NCBI GenBank assembly: GCA_021202635.1
Contig: JAJQCQ010000001.1
Span: 1-53,749 of the forward strand
Origin: Lachnospiraceae bacterium
GTDB taxonomy: Bacteria > Bacillota > Clostridia > Lachnospirales > Lachnospiraceae
Length of the DNA: 53,749 nucleotides
Direction of reading: 5' to 3'
Program-made: the position numbers and the translations under genes
Notes under the pieces: generated by a model
What the model saw: the letters and a program-made list of their open reading frames with translations, nothing else
The model's database searches: none
What the model was told of the DNA's origin: nothing
Shown: positions 16,017 to 25,598 of the stretch, piece after piece
Position numbering within the stretch: the stretch's first letter is position 1
Layout of the letters: every line of letters begins with the position of its first letter

Positions 16017-17075
16017 TTATGAAACGAATTCGGTTCCCTGCAGGAGCTTAGCTGCCTCAATAAGATACCCATAGGAAACCGGGTCCACGATGCGCATATA
16101 AGAGAATCTCTTTGGTTTTTCTATTTCAAGCTTCTGTCCGGCATATTCCCCTGGATTATTAATTTTAATCAGAGTTTCCTGCCCGGTCAGCATCGCTGCC
16201 GCAAGATACATTACTCTTCCAGCATATGCCCCGGCAACATCTCCGCCAAATCGGCCTCCAATAATGTGGTTTCTGATTCTGGAAATACCATCCTTGAAAT
16301 ATGTATAATCTTCCCCATTAGGAATTCCTCTGCTGGCGATACAGAGACACCCGTTAATTGTATCCTTCAACACATCCTCTGCCGAAATGGAAAGCCCTCT
16401 GTAGGCCATCTCCGAATAGACAATCCGATGGTAGGATTCGCAAACTTCACTAAAATCTGTCATTGCATCAAACAGAGAAGTGCAATCATAAAGCTGCTTG
16501 ATTACCTCCAATTCCTTATCCACTCCAAACGGAATTCCCGTTGTATGCGGTGCAAATGCCGTCATCTTATCTCCAAGGATGCCATTGACATTTGGAATGC
16601 TGACGGAAAGTTCTTCTCCTTCTGTCAAAAGCAGCTCATTTTTTATCGGCTTCAAAATGCACGTTTTGTACTGTATCTTTTCAAAAAGAACATCCAGCAA
16701 AATGGTGACATCCCGCTCACTCCTTGGTGAGCGATACTTAAATTTGAAATGTCTCTTTTCAATATCATTCTTGCCAACTCGGACATGTTCCTCCACATCC
16801 AGGAATGGAAATATTTCTCCTGCCTTGCGGATATATTCATCAATATCGGTTCCAGGTTCCACGATAATATCGATATCGGTACTCAATCTCCTTGGACGGT
16901 CAAGCAACAACATGAGAGCTGTTCCACCTTTAAAACAAAACGGAAGTCCTACCCTCTTAATTGCTTCCAAAAGGCCAAACGCATAAACCACTCTTTCAAG
17001 CAGTGTGGGGTCATTCCCTGTTTTCTTGTACAGGTCGTTGATATACTCTGATGTGTACATATTTCTTGATAACAT
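16017..17075 (-). CDS. Nucleotidyltransferase toxin, AbiEii/AbiGii family
   Basis: 352 residues from ATG 17075, with GGGAGG about 10 bases upstream. The nucleotidyltransferase core is FKGGTALMLLLDRPRRLSTD then IDII (about 46-69), the GG...S-T-D-I-D signature of AbiEii toxins, which inactivate targets by NTP transfer during phage infection. The antitoxin-like gene ends 2 bases upstream, so the pair forms a bicistron. The 3' end abuts the rlmD tail remnants. Activity is inferred from the family. Confidence 0.85.
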   Translation of the reverse strand: MLSRNMYTSEYINDLYKKTGNDPTLLERVVYAFGLLEAIKRVGLPFCFKGGTALMLLLDRPRRLSTDIDIIVEPGTDIDEYIRKAGEIFPFLDVEEHVRVGKNDIEKRHFKFKYRSPRSERDVTILLDVLFEKIQYKTCILKPIKNELLLTEGEELSVSIPNVNGILGDKMTAFAPHTTGIPFGVDKELEVIKQLYDCTSLFDAMTDFSEVCESYHRIVYSEMAYRGLSISAEDVLKDTINGCLCIASRGIPNGEDYTYFKDGISRIRNHIIGGRFGGDVAGAYAGRVMYLAAAMLTGQETLIKINNPGEYAGQKLEIEKPKRFSYMRIVDPVSYGYLIEAAKLLQGTEFVS

Positions 17076-17076
17076 C

Positions 17077-17793
17077 TTATGTTCTTCCTCCCGCATATTT
17101 CTTTACCAACTCTGTTTTCCCTCTGCGTCCTGCATACCGATTCAATCTTCTGCGTTCCACCTGATAGCTTTCTATCATGCTCGCATATATGAGGGGAACC
17201 TCCGATGGGCTGAATGTTGCCGCAATACTTTTTTCTGCCACAATATCAACCAGCAGCTTCTCCGCGGTCATTTCATGCGGCTTCTCCTCCGACATCGGAG
17301 CCTGACTGACCAACTCCAAGACAACAATACAGTCTCTCGTCCAATATCTCTCAAATTCATTTTTCCCCGGTTTGTAAAGCACACTTCCGGTATATTCCTG
17401 TTGTAATTCATCAAAGATGTAGGAACTCACATCCTTTTCCACCTGCACGTATACTGTGTTCTGCGCTATCTGGTGATTCAAAAACTCGTTTAGCAGAACA
17501 CTTTCAAAAATGACAAATGTAAGCTCCGGGAATTTATCTTCCAGCTTTTCTCTGACTTCCATACCTCTCTCAGAATAAACCGGTCTGTACACAGGAAGCT
17601 CCTCCTGCTGAACCGTTACATATGCATCGTAATCCACGCGAAAGAGCTGCTGTTCTTTTTGCAGATTGTACAGTGTCCATCGAAACGCGCTCTCACTCAA
17701 ATCTTCTTTTTCGGCAAAAAAAATTTGAAACAGTTCTTCACGAGAGTATATTTTTTTATCTGAAAGATTTCTTAACGCCTGATTAGTCCACAT
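17077..17793 (-). CDS. AbiEi-like antitoxin (DUF6577 type)
   Basis: 238 residues with an N-terminal winged-helix-like segment (YSREELFQIFFAEKEDLSES then AFRWTLYNLQ) and a C-terminal domain ending in a basic tail (RRRLNRYAGRRGKTELVKKY). It sits immediately upstream of the nucleotidyltransferase toxin, the standard type IV AbiE gene order. Inverted repeats at 17811-17916 ahead of its start look like its own operators, since AbiEi antitoxins bind inverted repeats and autorepress. AGGGAGG precedes the ATG. Confidence 0.75.
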   Translation of the reverse strand: MWTNQALRNLSDKKIYSREELFQIFFAEKEDLSESAFRWTLYNLQKEQQLFRVDYDAYVTVQQEELPVYRPVYSERGMEVREKLEDKFPELTFVIFESVLLNEFLNHQIAQNTVYVQVEKDVSSYIFDELQQEYTGSVLYKPGKNEFERYWTRDCIVVLELVSQAPMSEEKPHEMTAEKLLVDIVAEKSIAATFSPSEVPLIYASMIESYQVERRRLNRYAGRRGKTELVKKYAGGRT

Positions 17794-17810
17794 GTGCCTC
17801 GCCTCCCTTC

Positions 17811-17916
17811 AAGCGTTTTGTCAATTTTTTTATTTTTTGACGCTGTGCTTATATTAGCACACTTCATAGGGAAAAGCAAGCGTTGCGTCAATTTTTTATT
17901 TTTTTGACGCAACGCT
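17811..17916. promoter_or_regulatory. Paired operator-like inverted repeats upstream of AbiE pair
   Basis: AGCGTTGCGTCAA (17879-17891) is perfectly mirrored by TTGACGCAACGCT (17904-17916) around a T-rich 12-base spacer. A degenerate second copy, GCGTTTTGTCAA to TTGACGC, lies at 17812-17843, nearer the antitoxin start. Two operators with the same half-site suit cooperative autorepression by the antitoxin. Confidence 0.7.
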
Positions 17917-17920
17917 ATTC

Positions 17921-17954
17921 AAAAAGCCCTTGAGCAATAATTAAACTCAAGGGC
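17921..17954 (-). terminator. Terminator of the recombinase operon
   Basis: On the minus strand GCCCTTGAG and CTCAAGGGC form a 9-bp stem with an 11-base loop, followed by TTTTT. It lies 24 bases after the stop of the serine recombinase. Confidence 0.85.
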
Positions 17955-17977
17955 CTTACAATATTTTATATTTTCTC

Positions 17978-19543
17978 TCACATCGCCACTTCCGTCTCCA
18001 GCCCCGATTTAAACTCCACCACGAAATGGTCGTCATAAACCGTAATCTTCTCAATCAGCTTCCGGACAAGGCTCTCGTCATATTCCGTAACCGCCGTCCC
18101 CATCTCATCGAGCATTTTCTCCATCTCCTCTACCCGCTGGCGGCTTCCCTCGTTGTTGGCATCTTCTAAAAGAAGCTCCTGCTTTTTTCTGCGAAGCTCC
18201 TCGATTCTGTCCGCAATGTCATCGTAGGCCTGTCTCGCATTGGCCTTTTTCAGAAGTTCCTTCTGCAAATCGGCAAGTTCCGCCTCAACCTCTTCAACTT
18301 TGCTGGCATTGCTACTGCCGATTACTTTTTCGATGTTTTCTTTCAAAATCGGGATGATGGTATCCCTGCCGGAGAACACATCATTGATAGCTTTTACCAC
18401 CGCCGCCTGAATGTCCTCCTCCCGGATCGTCCTGGCCGGGCAGTCAATCCCGCTCGTTTTCTTCGTCACGCGGCTGACGCACCTCCACACAACGGATTTC
18501 TTCCCACGGTTATTCCAGCTGATTCTCCGAAACAAATCTCCGCAGTGTGCGCAGAAGATGATACTCGATAATGCATAGTGGCCGCTGTATACCCTGCGCT
18601 TTCCAGTCCCCGTTGTAATATTGGCGCGTCTTACCATCTCCTCCTTGACCCGCATAAAAATGTCTCTTGGAATGATGGCTTCATGGCTGTTCTCCACATA
18701 ATACTGCGGCACGATACCCTTGTTTACCACCCGCTTCTTCGTCAAAAAATCCGTCGTCACTGTTTTCTGCAAAAGGGCGTCGCCGATGTATTTTTCATTC
18801 GTCAGAATTTTGTGCAGTGTGCTGGCAAGCCAGTAGTCGTTTCCTGCCGCCGTCTTAATTCCGTCTGCAGTAAGTCCCTTCCCAATATCGTAATAGCTTT
18901 TCCCTTCCATGAATTCCCTGTATATCCGTTTTACAACCTCGGCTTCTTCCGGATTGATGACGAGGTTCCCGTCCTCATCCTTATCGTAACCGAGGAAGCG
19001 GTTTGCGCAGACCTGAACCTTGCCCTGCTGATAGCGGTACTGGAGTCCAAGCTTCACATTCTGCGAAAGCGACTGGCTCTCCTGCTGCGCAAGCGATGCC
19101 ATAATGGTAAGCAGCACCTCTCCTTTGGCGTCCATTGTGTTTATGTTTTCTTTCTCGAAAAATACGGGAATGTTCTTCTCCTTCAGCTGGCGGATGTACT
19201 TCAGACAATCTAAGGTGTTTCTCGCGAATCTGCTGATAGACTTCGTTACCACCATGTCGATTTTGCCATCCATACACTCCTCGATCATGCGGTTGAACTC
19301 CCCTCTGTGCCTTGTGTTGGTGCCGGAGATCCCGTCATCTGCGAATATGCCAGCAAGCTCCCAGCCGGGATGCTTCTGAATATATTCCGTGTAGTGTTCA
19401 ATCTGAGCTTCATAGCTCGTCGCCTGTTCGTCCGTCTCTGTCGAGACACGGCAATAGGCCGCTACCCTTAATTTCGGTTGTTCTTCTCCCTTTTTGCTCT
19501 GTCCTGTCTGCCTTCTTGCAGGAATCATCGTAATCGTTGCCAT
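17978..19543 (-). CDS. Large serine recombinase 1
   Basis: 521 residues. The catalytic resolvase domain begins [20 protein letters not shown] (catalytic Ser in CRVST, about residue 34), with [20 protein letters not shown] near 105-124. A Recombinase domain follows (about 180-290), then a zinc-ribbon segment ([11 protein letters not shown], and a later CPARTI) and a C-terminal coiled coil (about 400-470). This is the usual layout of phage/ICE integrases. Last of three recombinases in tandem on the minus strand. Confidence 0.93.
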   Translation of the reverse strand: MATITMIPARRQTGQSKKGEEQPKLRVAAYCRVSTETDEQATSYEAQIEHYTEYIQKHPGWELAGIFADDGISGTNTRHRGEFNRMIEECMDGKIDMVVTKSISRFARNTLDCLKYIRQLKEKNIPVFFEKENINTMDAKGEVLLTIMASLAQQESQSLSQNVKLGLQYRYQQGKVQVCANRFLGYDKDEDGNLVINPEEAEVVKRIYREFMEGKSYYDIGKGLTADGIKTAAGNDYWLASTLHKILTNEKYIGDALLQKTVTTDFLTKKRVVNKGIVPQYYVENSHEAIIPRDIFMRVKEEMVRRANITTGTGKRRVYSGHYALSSIIFCAHCGDLFRRISWNNRGKKSVVWRCVSRVTKKTSGIDCPARTIREEDIQAAVVKAINDVFSGRDTIIPILKENIEKVIGSSNASKVEEVEAELADLQKELLKKANARQAYDDIADRIEELRRKKQELLLEDANNEGSRQRVEEMEKMLDEMGTAVTEYDESLVRKLIEKITVYDDHFVVEFKSGLETEVAM

Positions 19544-19545
19544 CG

Positions 19546-19965
19546 TTATCCCTCGCTTCCTATTAAAGTGTAAATGTATTCTGCCTGGGCATATGGATCA
19601 GAGAAGTGCTGCTCCACCTGTCCCAGCTGAAATGCTGTGGGTAAGCTTGGTGGCTTTCTTTCCTGTTCCTCAAAAATTCTCCCACGCGCCTCTGCCCGTC
19701 TGACGCGCTCTTTCTCGGCTGCATCATACGTCTCCCGGTCGATGATTGCCGGATAAAAGTCATCGCCGAGATAATGCTTATTCTGCAGGAGCCGTTTTGC
19801 CATTGCGTGGGTAATCTTAAGCCCAGCTTTTTCCGCAGCATTCACATAACCCATACCGGAAAGGTACGCAGCATAAAGCGCTTTTATTTTTTCAACCTGC
19901 TCCTCATCAATCACCGCTGTGCCGTTTTCAATTTTATAGCCATATGGAATGTGTCCTCGTCTCAT
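19546..19965 (-). CDS. Recombinase-like protein without catalytic domain
   Basis: 139 residues from the ATG at 19965, which overlaps the previous recombinase's stop (ATGA). It carries only the DNA-binding Recombinase-type region ([40 protein letters not shown]). No resolvase domain or catalytic serine is present. Small recombinase-like partners of this sort are commonly found between two full recombinases in Clostridial prophages and may act as accessory factors. Confidence 0.75.
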   Translation of the reverse strand: MRRGHIPYGYKIENGTAVIDEEQVEKIKALYAAYLSGMGYVNAAEKAGLKITHAMAKRLLQNKHYLGDDFYPAIIDRETYDAAEKERVRRAEARGRIFEEQERKPPSLPTAFQLGQVEQHFSDPYAQAEYIYTLIGSEG

Positions 19966-21458
19966 ACTTCTACAATCCTTTCCCGGAGATTCAACCCGCA
20001 TTTTAAATGGAAGGTAAGCTCCTCCCTGGAATGAACCGTAATCTGTTCAACAAATGCAGAAAACACTTCCGGGTCATATTCCGTAAGCTTCTCCGTCCTT
20101 CCTGTAAACCTGATAATTTCGTTTAAAGCCTCCGCCTTTTTTGTATCTCCGTCAACCGATGAAATCAGCTGTTCCCTCTCGTCTGCCAGCGCATCAGCTT
20201 CCGCTGATAGGGCGTTCATCTCCTGTGTAAACATGGCCGGTTCGATGTAGCCCTTTGTCATGATTGTTGTAAGCGTCTCGCCCTTTTCGCGGTTTTTCTC
20301 CAGCGCAGCATCAATCTCATCAACCTTGCGGAATATTTCTTTATGTGTCTCTTTCCGGATATTCCTCTGTAAGTCCTGCAGAACCTCCCTTACAAAAATA
20401 AGCTTATTCATCATCAGAACAAAGGTCCACTCGATGGCGTCCTCCCGGATAAATCTCATAGAGCAATTTTCAATATGTTCGATATGCTCCTTACAGACCC
20501 ATGCCGGGTATCTTATTTTGCCTGTGATGTTAATTCTGCGTCTGAAGACGGAGCCGCATTCTCCGCAGATAATCCGGCTAGAAAAAGCGTAGCGGTTCTG
20601 ATATTTTTCTGCCCTTTTCTGAATGTTCTTCTCCTTCGCCCGCTGGCGAATAAGCTGGCCTACAGTTTCAAAATCTTCCCGGCTCACAATTGCCTCGTGG
20701 TGGTTTTCCATGTAAAACTGGTCCATTTCACCATAATTTGTCCGTCTTTTGAAAGTAAAATCCGAATAAGTCTTCTGAAACAGGCAATCGCCCACATATT
20801 TTTCATTTGTAAGAACATTCCGAATTGCGGTCGGCGTCCAATGCGCTCCTTTTCGCGCAGGTACGCCTCTTTCATTTAAATCCCTGGCAATTATGCTACT
20901 GCTTTTTCCTGAAAGCGCCTCGGCATAAATAAACCGTACCGTTTCCGCTTCGGCCTCATTGATGGAGAAGACACCGTCTTTCACATCATAACCAAATGGC
21001 GCATACCCAATCTTAAACGTACCGTTTTCAAAACGGTGTCGGACACTCCACTTACTGTTCTCTGAAATCGATACAGACTCACTTTCCGCAAGGCTGCTCA
21101 TGATGGAAAGAAGCAATTCGCTTTCCATCGACCCGGTGTCCAGATTTTCCTTTTCAAAATAGACCGGAATGCCAAGCCCGATCAGCTTTCTGACAAGCTC
21201 CAAACAATCTGTCGTATTTCTTGCGAAGCGACTGAGCGATTTCGTAACAATGTAATCAATCTTCCCATTTTCACAGTCCGTTATCATCCGCATCAGTGCC
21301 GGTCGCGTTTCTTTCCGGGTCCCGCTGATTCCTTCATCGTAATACAGACCTGCAAATTCCCACTCTGGATTTGCACCAATTGTATCCTCATAGTGGGATT
21401 TCTGCGTTTCCAGACTCAAAAGCTGCTTGTCACTGTCGGTCGAGACACGGCGGTATAC
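19962..21458 (-). CDS. Large serine recombinase 2, 5' end fused into methylase gene
   Basis: The frame holds VYRRVSTDSDKQLLSLETQK, including the catalytic Ser, then ISGTRKETRPALMRMITDCE, the Recombinase domain, a zinc ribbon (CGECGSVFRRR) and a coiled-coil tail. The catalytic motif begins at 21458, inside the upstream methylase's DPPY codons, and no ATG/GTG with a ribosome site precedes it in frame. A TTG at 21419 would omit the catalytic Ser. So the 5' end is truncated by a junction, and the protein is likely inactive. Confidence 0.8.
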   Translation of the reverse strand, partial: VYRRVSTDSDKQLLSLETQKSHYEDTIGANPEWEFAGLYYDEGISGTRKETRPALMRMITDCENGKIDYIVTKSLSRFARNTTDCLELVRKLIGLGIPVYFEKENLDTGSMESELLLSIMSSLAESESVSISENSKWSVRHRFENGTFKIGYAPFGYDVKDGVFSINEAEAETVRFIYAEALSGKSSSIIARDLNERGVPARKGAHWTPTAIRNVLTNEKYVGDCLFQKTYSDFTFKRRTNYGEMDQFYMENHHEAIVSREDFETVGQLIRQRAKEKNIQKRAEKYQNRYAFSSRIICGECGSVFRRRINITGKIRYPAWVCKEHIEHIENCSMRFIREDAIEWTFVLMMNKLIFVREVLQDLQRNIRKETHKEIFRKVDEIDAALEKNREKGETLTTIMTKGYIEPAMFTQEMNALSAEADALADEREQLISSVDGDTKKAEALNEIIRFTGRTEKLTEYDPEVFSAFVEQITVHSREELTFHLKCGLNLRERIVEV

Positions 21459-22057
21459 GGCGGGTCCGTCACAATCAGATTTGCCTTTTTGCCATCCATC
21501 AGCTTTGCCACATCCTCGGAAGAAGTGGCATCACCACACATCAGCCTGTGCCGCCCGACCGTCCAGACATCGCCTTTTTCCACAAAAGCTGCCTTCTCCA
21601 GCGCCTCTGACAAATCGAAATCATCATCCTCGACCTCACTGTCAGATCCATTGGAAAACAGGTCAGCCAGTTCTTTCTCGTCAAAACCGGTCAGACCGAT
21701 ATCAAAGTCCTCACCTTGCAGGGACTCAATCTCAATACGCAGGAGTTCTTCGTCCCAACCGGCGTCCATCGCCATTCGGTTGTCGGCGAGGATATATGCT
21801 TTCTTCTGAGCCTCGGTCAGATGGTCGGCAAACACACAGGGAACCTCGCTGATCCCCTCGGCCTTTGCCGCCTCGATTCTCCCGTGGCCTGCGATAACAC
21901 CATAATCTCTGTCAACGATGACCGGATTGATAAAACCAAACTCACGGAGAGAAGAACGGAGCTTTGTAATCTGCTCCGGCGAGTGCGTCCTCGCGTTATT
22001 CACATATGGCACCAGCTTCTCGACCGGCACCAGCTGCATTTCAGATGTAGTTTTCAT
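21416..22057 (-). pseudogene. ParB-domain DNA methylase, N-terminal half
   Basis: 213 residues: a ParB/Srx-like domain (about 1-100; VPYVNNARTHSPEQITKLRS, GVIAGHGRIEAAKAEGI) followed by the start of a phage DNA methylase (HRLMCGDATSSEDVAKLMDG then LIVTDPPY). Homology ends exactly at the catalytic DPPY motif, where the sequence switches to a serine recombinase. The remaining residues (TAVSRPTVTSSF) are out-of-frame recombinase sequence. Full proteins of this kind are about 400 residues. Confidence 0.8.
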
Positions 22058-22066
22058 AGCGTCACC

Positions 22067-22849
22067 TCAAAACAATCCCCACTCGGCCAGCTTTTCAAAG
22101 CCGCCGATGGAATTTACATATTCTTTCGCCACAGCAACGATGTCAGAGTAGGGGACTCCGTCAATCTCTGTATCGCCGATGGCACAGCAGAAGTGTTGCT
22201 CCTCACCAGTTTCCTGTGCCTTCAGGAAGGCATAAATATTTGCAGACACATCCGCCTTAGATAAGTCCTTGCCATGCAGACCGCCGCCAGTAATGGAGTC
22301 AGCCATATCAGAGCCGAGCTTCCTGTTGGTGGCACCCGTGTCAACATCCGTTCCGCCACTCCAGTCGCCAAGCGGATTGATTTCCGCATCCGGATACACA
22401 CTTCGCAGTTCGTCCGTTGGAGCGTTGCTCTGGCAGATAATCAGACGGTCGCCGTCTAAGATGTACTTTCCGTCAGAAGTGTACTTTTCATAAATGGCAT
22501 GGGCTATTTCAGAGAGCTGCTTCTGCTCATCATTCAAAGGTACACCCTTAAAAATGCCATTGTCGCCACAGCGGATTTCATCCGCCTGGTTATCAGCAAG
22601 CAGTTTATCCTGCGCCACTATCACGATGTCAGGAACCACCGGACCGGCAATCCTGTGGACTGCCTCCTGCAACTCCAGATCATTTAAATCTGCCGTGGTC
22701 TCGATGATGACGTGGCAAATGCTATGTCCAATCAACACCTCAACAGCGATTTTCGGATTCTCCTCGGAAGCGTATGCCAGGTCGACAATCGCTCCGGCAA
22801 TCCTGTCCGCCACCTTATCCGGATGGCCCGGATTTACTTTTTCAATCAT
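22067..22849 (-). CDS. Phage-type methionine adenosyltransferase
   Basis: 260 residues, shorter than the cellular MetK (about 390). Recognisable landmarks are GHPDKVADRIAGAIVD near the N-terminus, RCGDNGIFKG (the GDQG loop), and PLGDWSGGTDVDTGATNRKL with GGGLHGKDLSKADVSANIYA, matching the ATP/Met-binding regions of MetK. It makes S-adenosylmethionine from ATP and Met. Placed between the terminase small subunit and a methylase, it would supply SAM for DNA modification. Two bases separate it from the terminase gene. Confidence 0.82.
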   Translation of the reverse strand: MIEKVNPGHPDKVADRIAGAIVDLAYASEENPKIAVEVLIGHSICHVIIETTADLNDLELQEAVHRIAGPVVPDIVIVAQDKLLADNQADEIRCGDNGIFKGVPLNDEQKQLSEIAHAIYEKYTSDGKYILDGDRLIICQSNAPTDELRSVYPDAEINPLGDWSGGTDVDTGATNRKLGSDMADSITGGGLHGKDLSKADVSANIYAFLKAQETGEEQHFCCAIGDTEIDGVPYSDIVAVAKEYVNSIGGFEKLAEWGLF

Positions 22850-22851
22850 AA

Positions 22852-23394
22852 TCAGTTCATTCCTTTCCGTGTGCGAAGCAGTCTCTCCATCACATCATCC
22901 TGCGGCGTTGCTCCCTGCCACTCAACCGAGCAGTTTTCGCGCACAATCTGGTAAATCTGATACCAGATCTGGTTGACCTGCTTCATGTATGTCTGGCTCA
23001 TGGAAACATACGGAGAAGCAATGGCATTTCCAGTGGTCGGGTGCTTTGCAAGAAAACCGTAATCGGAAATGCACTCCTCACACTGTATCCACCTGCTCAC
23101 CGACATCGCGTACTGCTCAATCAACTGGGTGCTCACCAGCCTGTCACAGCCACGTGCCTTAAGCCACCGCCAAGTCTCTTCATAAACCTCGGCAGCGCAC
23201 AGGTCTTTCCCGTTTTTCTGCTTCGCTTTCAGATAATCTTTCACCGGCGGCATATCCTCGCCTTCAAAAGAGGACGGCTCTGGCAGGTCGATGACCATTG
23301 CGGATGCGCCGTCATTGATTTTGTCTGTCAGGGCTTTGCGTTTCGGACCAGTTCCCGGTCTTGCGCCGCCTCTGGCAGTGCCGTCTTTTGCCAT
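22852..23394 (-). CDS. Phage terminase small subunit, P27 family
   Basis: 180 residues from the ATG at 23394. A basic, glycine-rich N-terminus (GTARGGARPGTGPKRKA) and the P27-type body (YEETWRWLKARGCDRLVSTQ, ISDYGFLAKHPTTGNAIASP) identify the DNA-recognition subunit of the packaging terminase. The large subunit, portal and structural genes that should follow are absent, so the prophage cannot package itself. Confidence 0.85.
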   Translation of the reverse strand: MAKDGTARGGARPGTGPKRKALTDKINDGASAMVIDLPEPSSFEGEDMPPVKDYLKAKQKNGKDLCAAEVYEETWRWLKARGCDRLVSTQLIEQYAMSVSRWIQCEECISDYGFLAKHPTTGNAIASPYVSMSQTYMKQVNQIWYQIYQIVRENCSVEWQGATPQDDVMERLLRTRKGMN

Positions 23395-23626
23395 GCTCTT
23401 CACCTCATTTCATGATCGAGGGGTTAATACCCTGTTTGAATACAAAATTTTGTGCGTTTGACCCCCGCACCGTTCTCTGGGGAAGGCCGAACAGAGATTT
23501 GCACCGCCCCAGGGGTTCGTGTATTAAGAACTATCAAATTAAATCGTTCCATGTCGATTTATGCTATTTACGTTCATTCTTTCCTGATGTATAATCTTTG
23601 CAAATAAGGAATGGAGCGTAACTACA

Positions 23627-24553
23627 ATGAAACCGTTGCTTACATCACAACAACTCATTGAACATATGAAAAATAAAGGAATCTCTTTCGAACTGATATC
23701 TGAAACAGACGCAAAAGATTTCCTCGAAAAACATAATTACTACATGAAACTCGCAGCTTATCGGGAGAATTACCAAAAATATCCCAATTCTAGTAAACGC
23801 GCAGGACAGTACATAAATCTGGATTTCGCATACCTTCAAGAACTGTCTACCATCGACAGGCATTTACGCTACCAGATTTTACAGATGTGTCTTGATATAG
23901 AACACTTTTTAAAGGTCGCTCTTCTCAATGCCATTGAAAACAACCCTAACGAAGACGGATATTGCATAGTTCGCAACTTTATTGCAAATACTTCTAACAA
24001 TCGGGTTCTCACTACCATACGTTCGCACAAAAGCGACTACTGCAGAGAGTTAATTGACAAGTATGATCCCGACTTCCCCGTCTGGGTTTTTGTTGAACTG
24101 ATTTCGTTTGGTGATCTGGTACATTTGTGCAGTTTTTACACAGATCAATATGGAGCCACCATCGGTGACCGAATTTTATTGAACTCGGTACGTGATATTC
24201 GAAACGCCTGTGCGCACAGCAACTGCTTAATTAACAAATTGAAGCCCAATGGTAACAGGCCTCACAGCAGTGTCGTCAATCGTGTAAAGCTAGTTCCGGG
24301 GATATCAGAGTCCTCTCGTGACAAAAAATTAAAAAACAGCTGTATTTATGATTACGTCTGCATGCTTTATGCATATAATGAAATAGTCAGCAGTTCAGAA
24401 TCCAGAAAAAAAGCCTATCAGCAGGTAAAAGAACTGTTTGAAGGAAGGATGCTTCGCCATTCCGACTGGTTTTCAAAAAACACGCTGATTACGAGCTCAT
24501 ATGAATTCGTCAAAAAAGTTATTGACAATCTCCAGAGCTCAGTGGTAGAATGA
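23627..24553 (+). CDS. Abi-family protein (AbiD/AbiF-like)
   Basis: 308 residues matching the Abi_2 pattern: LTSQQLIEHMKNKGISFELI at the start, HNYYMKLAAYRENYQKY, LSTIDRHLRYQILQMCLDIE, and the HEPN-like RDIRNACAHSNCLIN near 190-204 (RxxxxH-type RNase motif). It lies on the opposite strand inside the prophage block and is AT-rich against its neighbours, suggesting a later cargo insertion. GGAGCGTAACTACA precedes the ATG, and a strong terminator follows. A role in abortive phage defence is inferred from the family. Confidence 0.85.
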   Translation: MKPLLTSQQLIEHMKNKGISFELISETDAKDFLEKHNYYMKLAAYRENYQKYPNSSKRAGQYINLDFAYLQELSTIDRHLRYQILQMCLDIEHFLKVALLNAIENNPNEDGYCIVRNFIANTSNNRVLTTIRSHKSDYCRELIDKYDPDFPVWVFVELISFGDLVHLCSFYTDQYGATIGDRILLNSVRDIRNACAHSNCLINKLKPNGNRPHSSVVNRVKLVPGISESSRDKKLKNSCIYDYVCMLYAYNEIVSSSESRKKAYQQVKELFEGRMLRHSDWFSKNTLITSSYEFVKKVIDNLQSSVVE

Positions 24554-24583
24554 GACCACGATTGAAAGAACTCTGTTCTTAAA

Positions 24584-24626
24584 GGGAGCGTACAACGTAT
24601 GTTGCTTACGCTCCCGATTTCTTTTT
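24584..24626 (+). terminator. Terminator of the Abi-family gene
   Basis: GGGAGCGTA (24584-24592) pairs with TACGCTCCC (24607-24615), followed by GATTTCTTTTT. It overlaps the last codon of the convergent HNH gene. Confidence 0.8.
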
Positions 24627-25007
24627 ATTACTATTTTTTGATGTTCGGTTGTGCCACCTGTCGCCACGCTCCGCATGAATCCGCGCATGGCATGGCTTGC
24701 ACAAGGCGATGAGGTTGGAGCGGTCGTGCGTCCCTCCCTCGGAGAGCGGCAGCTTGTGGTGTATCTCCTCAGTCTTCGTATAGATGCCCTTCGCAAGGCA
24801 GAGCTCACACAATGGGTGAGCAGCAGCATAGCTATCACGGATGCGCTTCCAGGCGCGTCCATACCTACGGCGTACAGCCGGGTCCCGGTCGTACTTCTTG
24901 TAGCGTTTGTTTTCTTCCTTCTGGTGCTTCTCACAGAAGCGCTCCCCGTATTCCACAAGCGCCGGACAACCCGGATGGGAACAAGGATGTTTTGGTTTTC
25001 TTGGCAA
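24606..25007 (-). CDS. Phage HNH endonuclease
   Basis: 133 residues from the TTG at 25007 (product begins PRKPKHPCSHPGCPALVEYG), with AGGTGGAG upstream. Two zinc-type Cys pairs and the HNH core (CELCLAKG, EEIHHKLPLSEGGTHDRSNL, then CKPCHARIHAERG) are intact. Such HNH nucleases lie beside terminases and nick concatemeric phage DNA during packaging. The gene is the next minus-strand gene before terminase small, interrupted by the Abi gene. Confidence 0.88.
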   Translation of the reverse strand: MPRKPKHPCSHPGCPALVEYGERFCEKHQKEENKRYKKYDRDPAVRRRYGRAWKRIRDSYAAAHPLCELCLAKGIYTKTEEIHHKLPLSEGGTHDRSNLIALCKPCHARIHAERGDRWHNRTSKNSNKKKSGA

Positions 25008-25192
25008 AATCTCCACCTCCATCTATCTGCCGCCTGTCACGGCTGCGCCTCCTCAAAGATCACAGGTTGAATTTCACTTCACGAAAAAAAGCCCTCGCGG
25101 GATTTCTCCCACAAGAGCTTCTCACTATAATTTTGCTGAGTATATCATATCACAAAGAACCGGGTGACATCCAGTGACATCAGGTGACATGA

Positions 25193-25598
25193 TTAAGGCA
25201 CAACCACTTTTTCCAGTGCTTCCTCATGAAGCCTGTACAGGTGGCGGACGTTATAACCCAAATCCACGGCAATCTGCTCCCATGACATAAAGCACAGGTA
25301 ACGTTTCTCAAGAATCGTCTGAAACTCTGTATTCTCCACCGCTTTTATCACCTGAACCATCTCGGCCTTCAAATTCACCAGCTCATCGATGTCCTGATTG
25401 ATTTCTTCCTGAAAGCGAAATGATTTTTACAATCACATCTTCCATTCTTGAAACAGGGCTGCCCGGATTCTTCGGCATCCCGCTGATTGTACTCGTGCAT
25501 TTGGTCGCCAGCAGATTTAAAGAGTCAACCTGCTGTATTTTACTGTTAATCCGGTCATCCAACCGGTACGCCTGTGATAAATATTCCTTTGCCGTCAT
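25193..25598 (-). pseudogene. Phage DUF1492-like gene, frameshifted
   Basis: Frame 1 (from ATG 25598) reads MTAKEYLSQAYRLDDRINSK to RMEDVIVKIISL. The second frame resumes as EEINQDIDELVNLKAEMVQV and ends in a sigma-like helix-turn-helix (LCFMSWEQIAVDLGYNVRHL then YRLHEEALEKV). Together they make the about 135-residue phage protein usually placed as a late-gene activator (ArpU/DUF1492-like). The frame change lies near 25410-25425. The ATG overlaps the previous stop. Confidence 0.75.
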
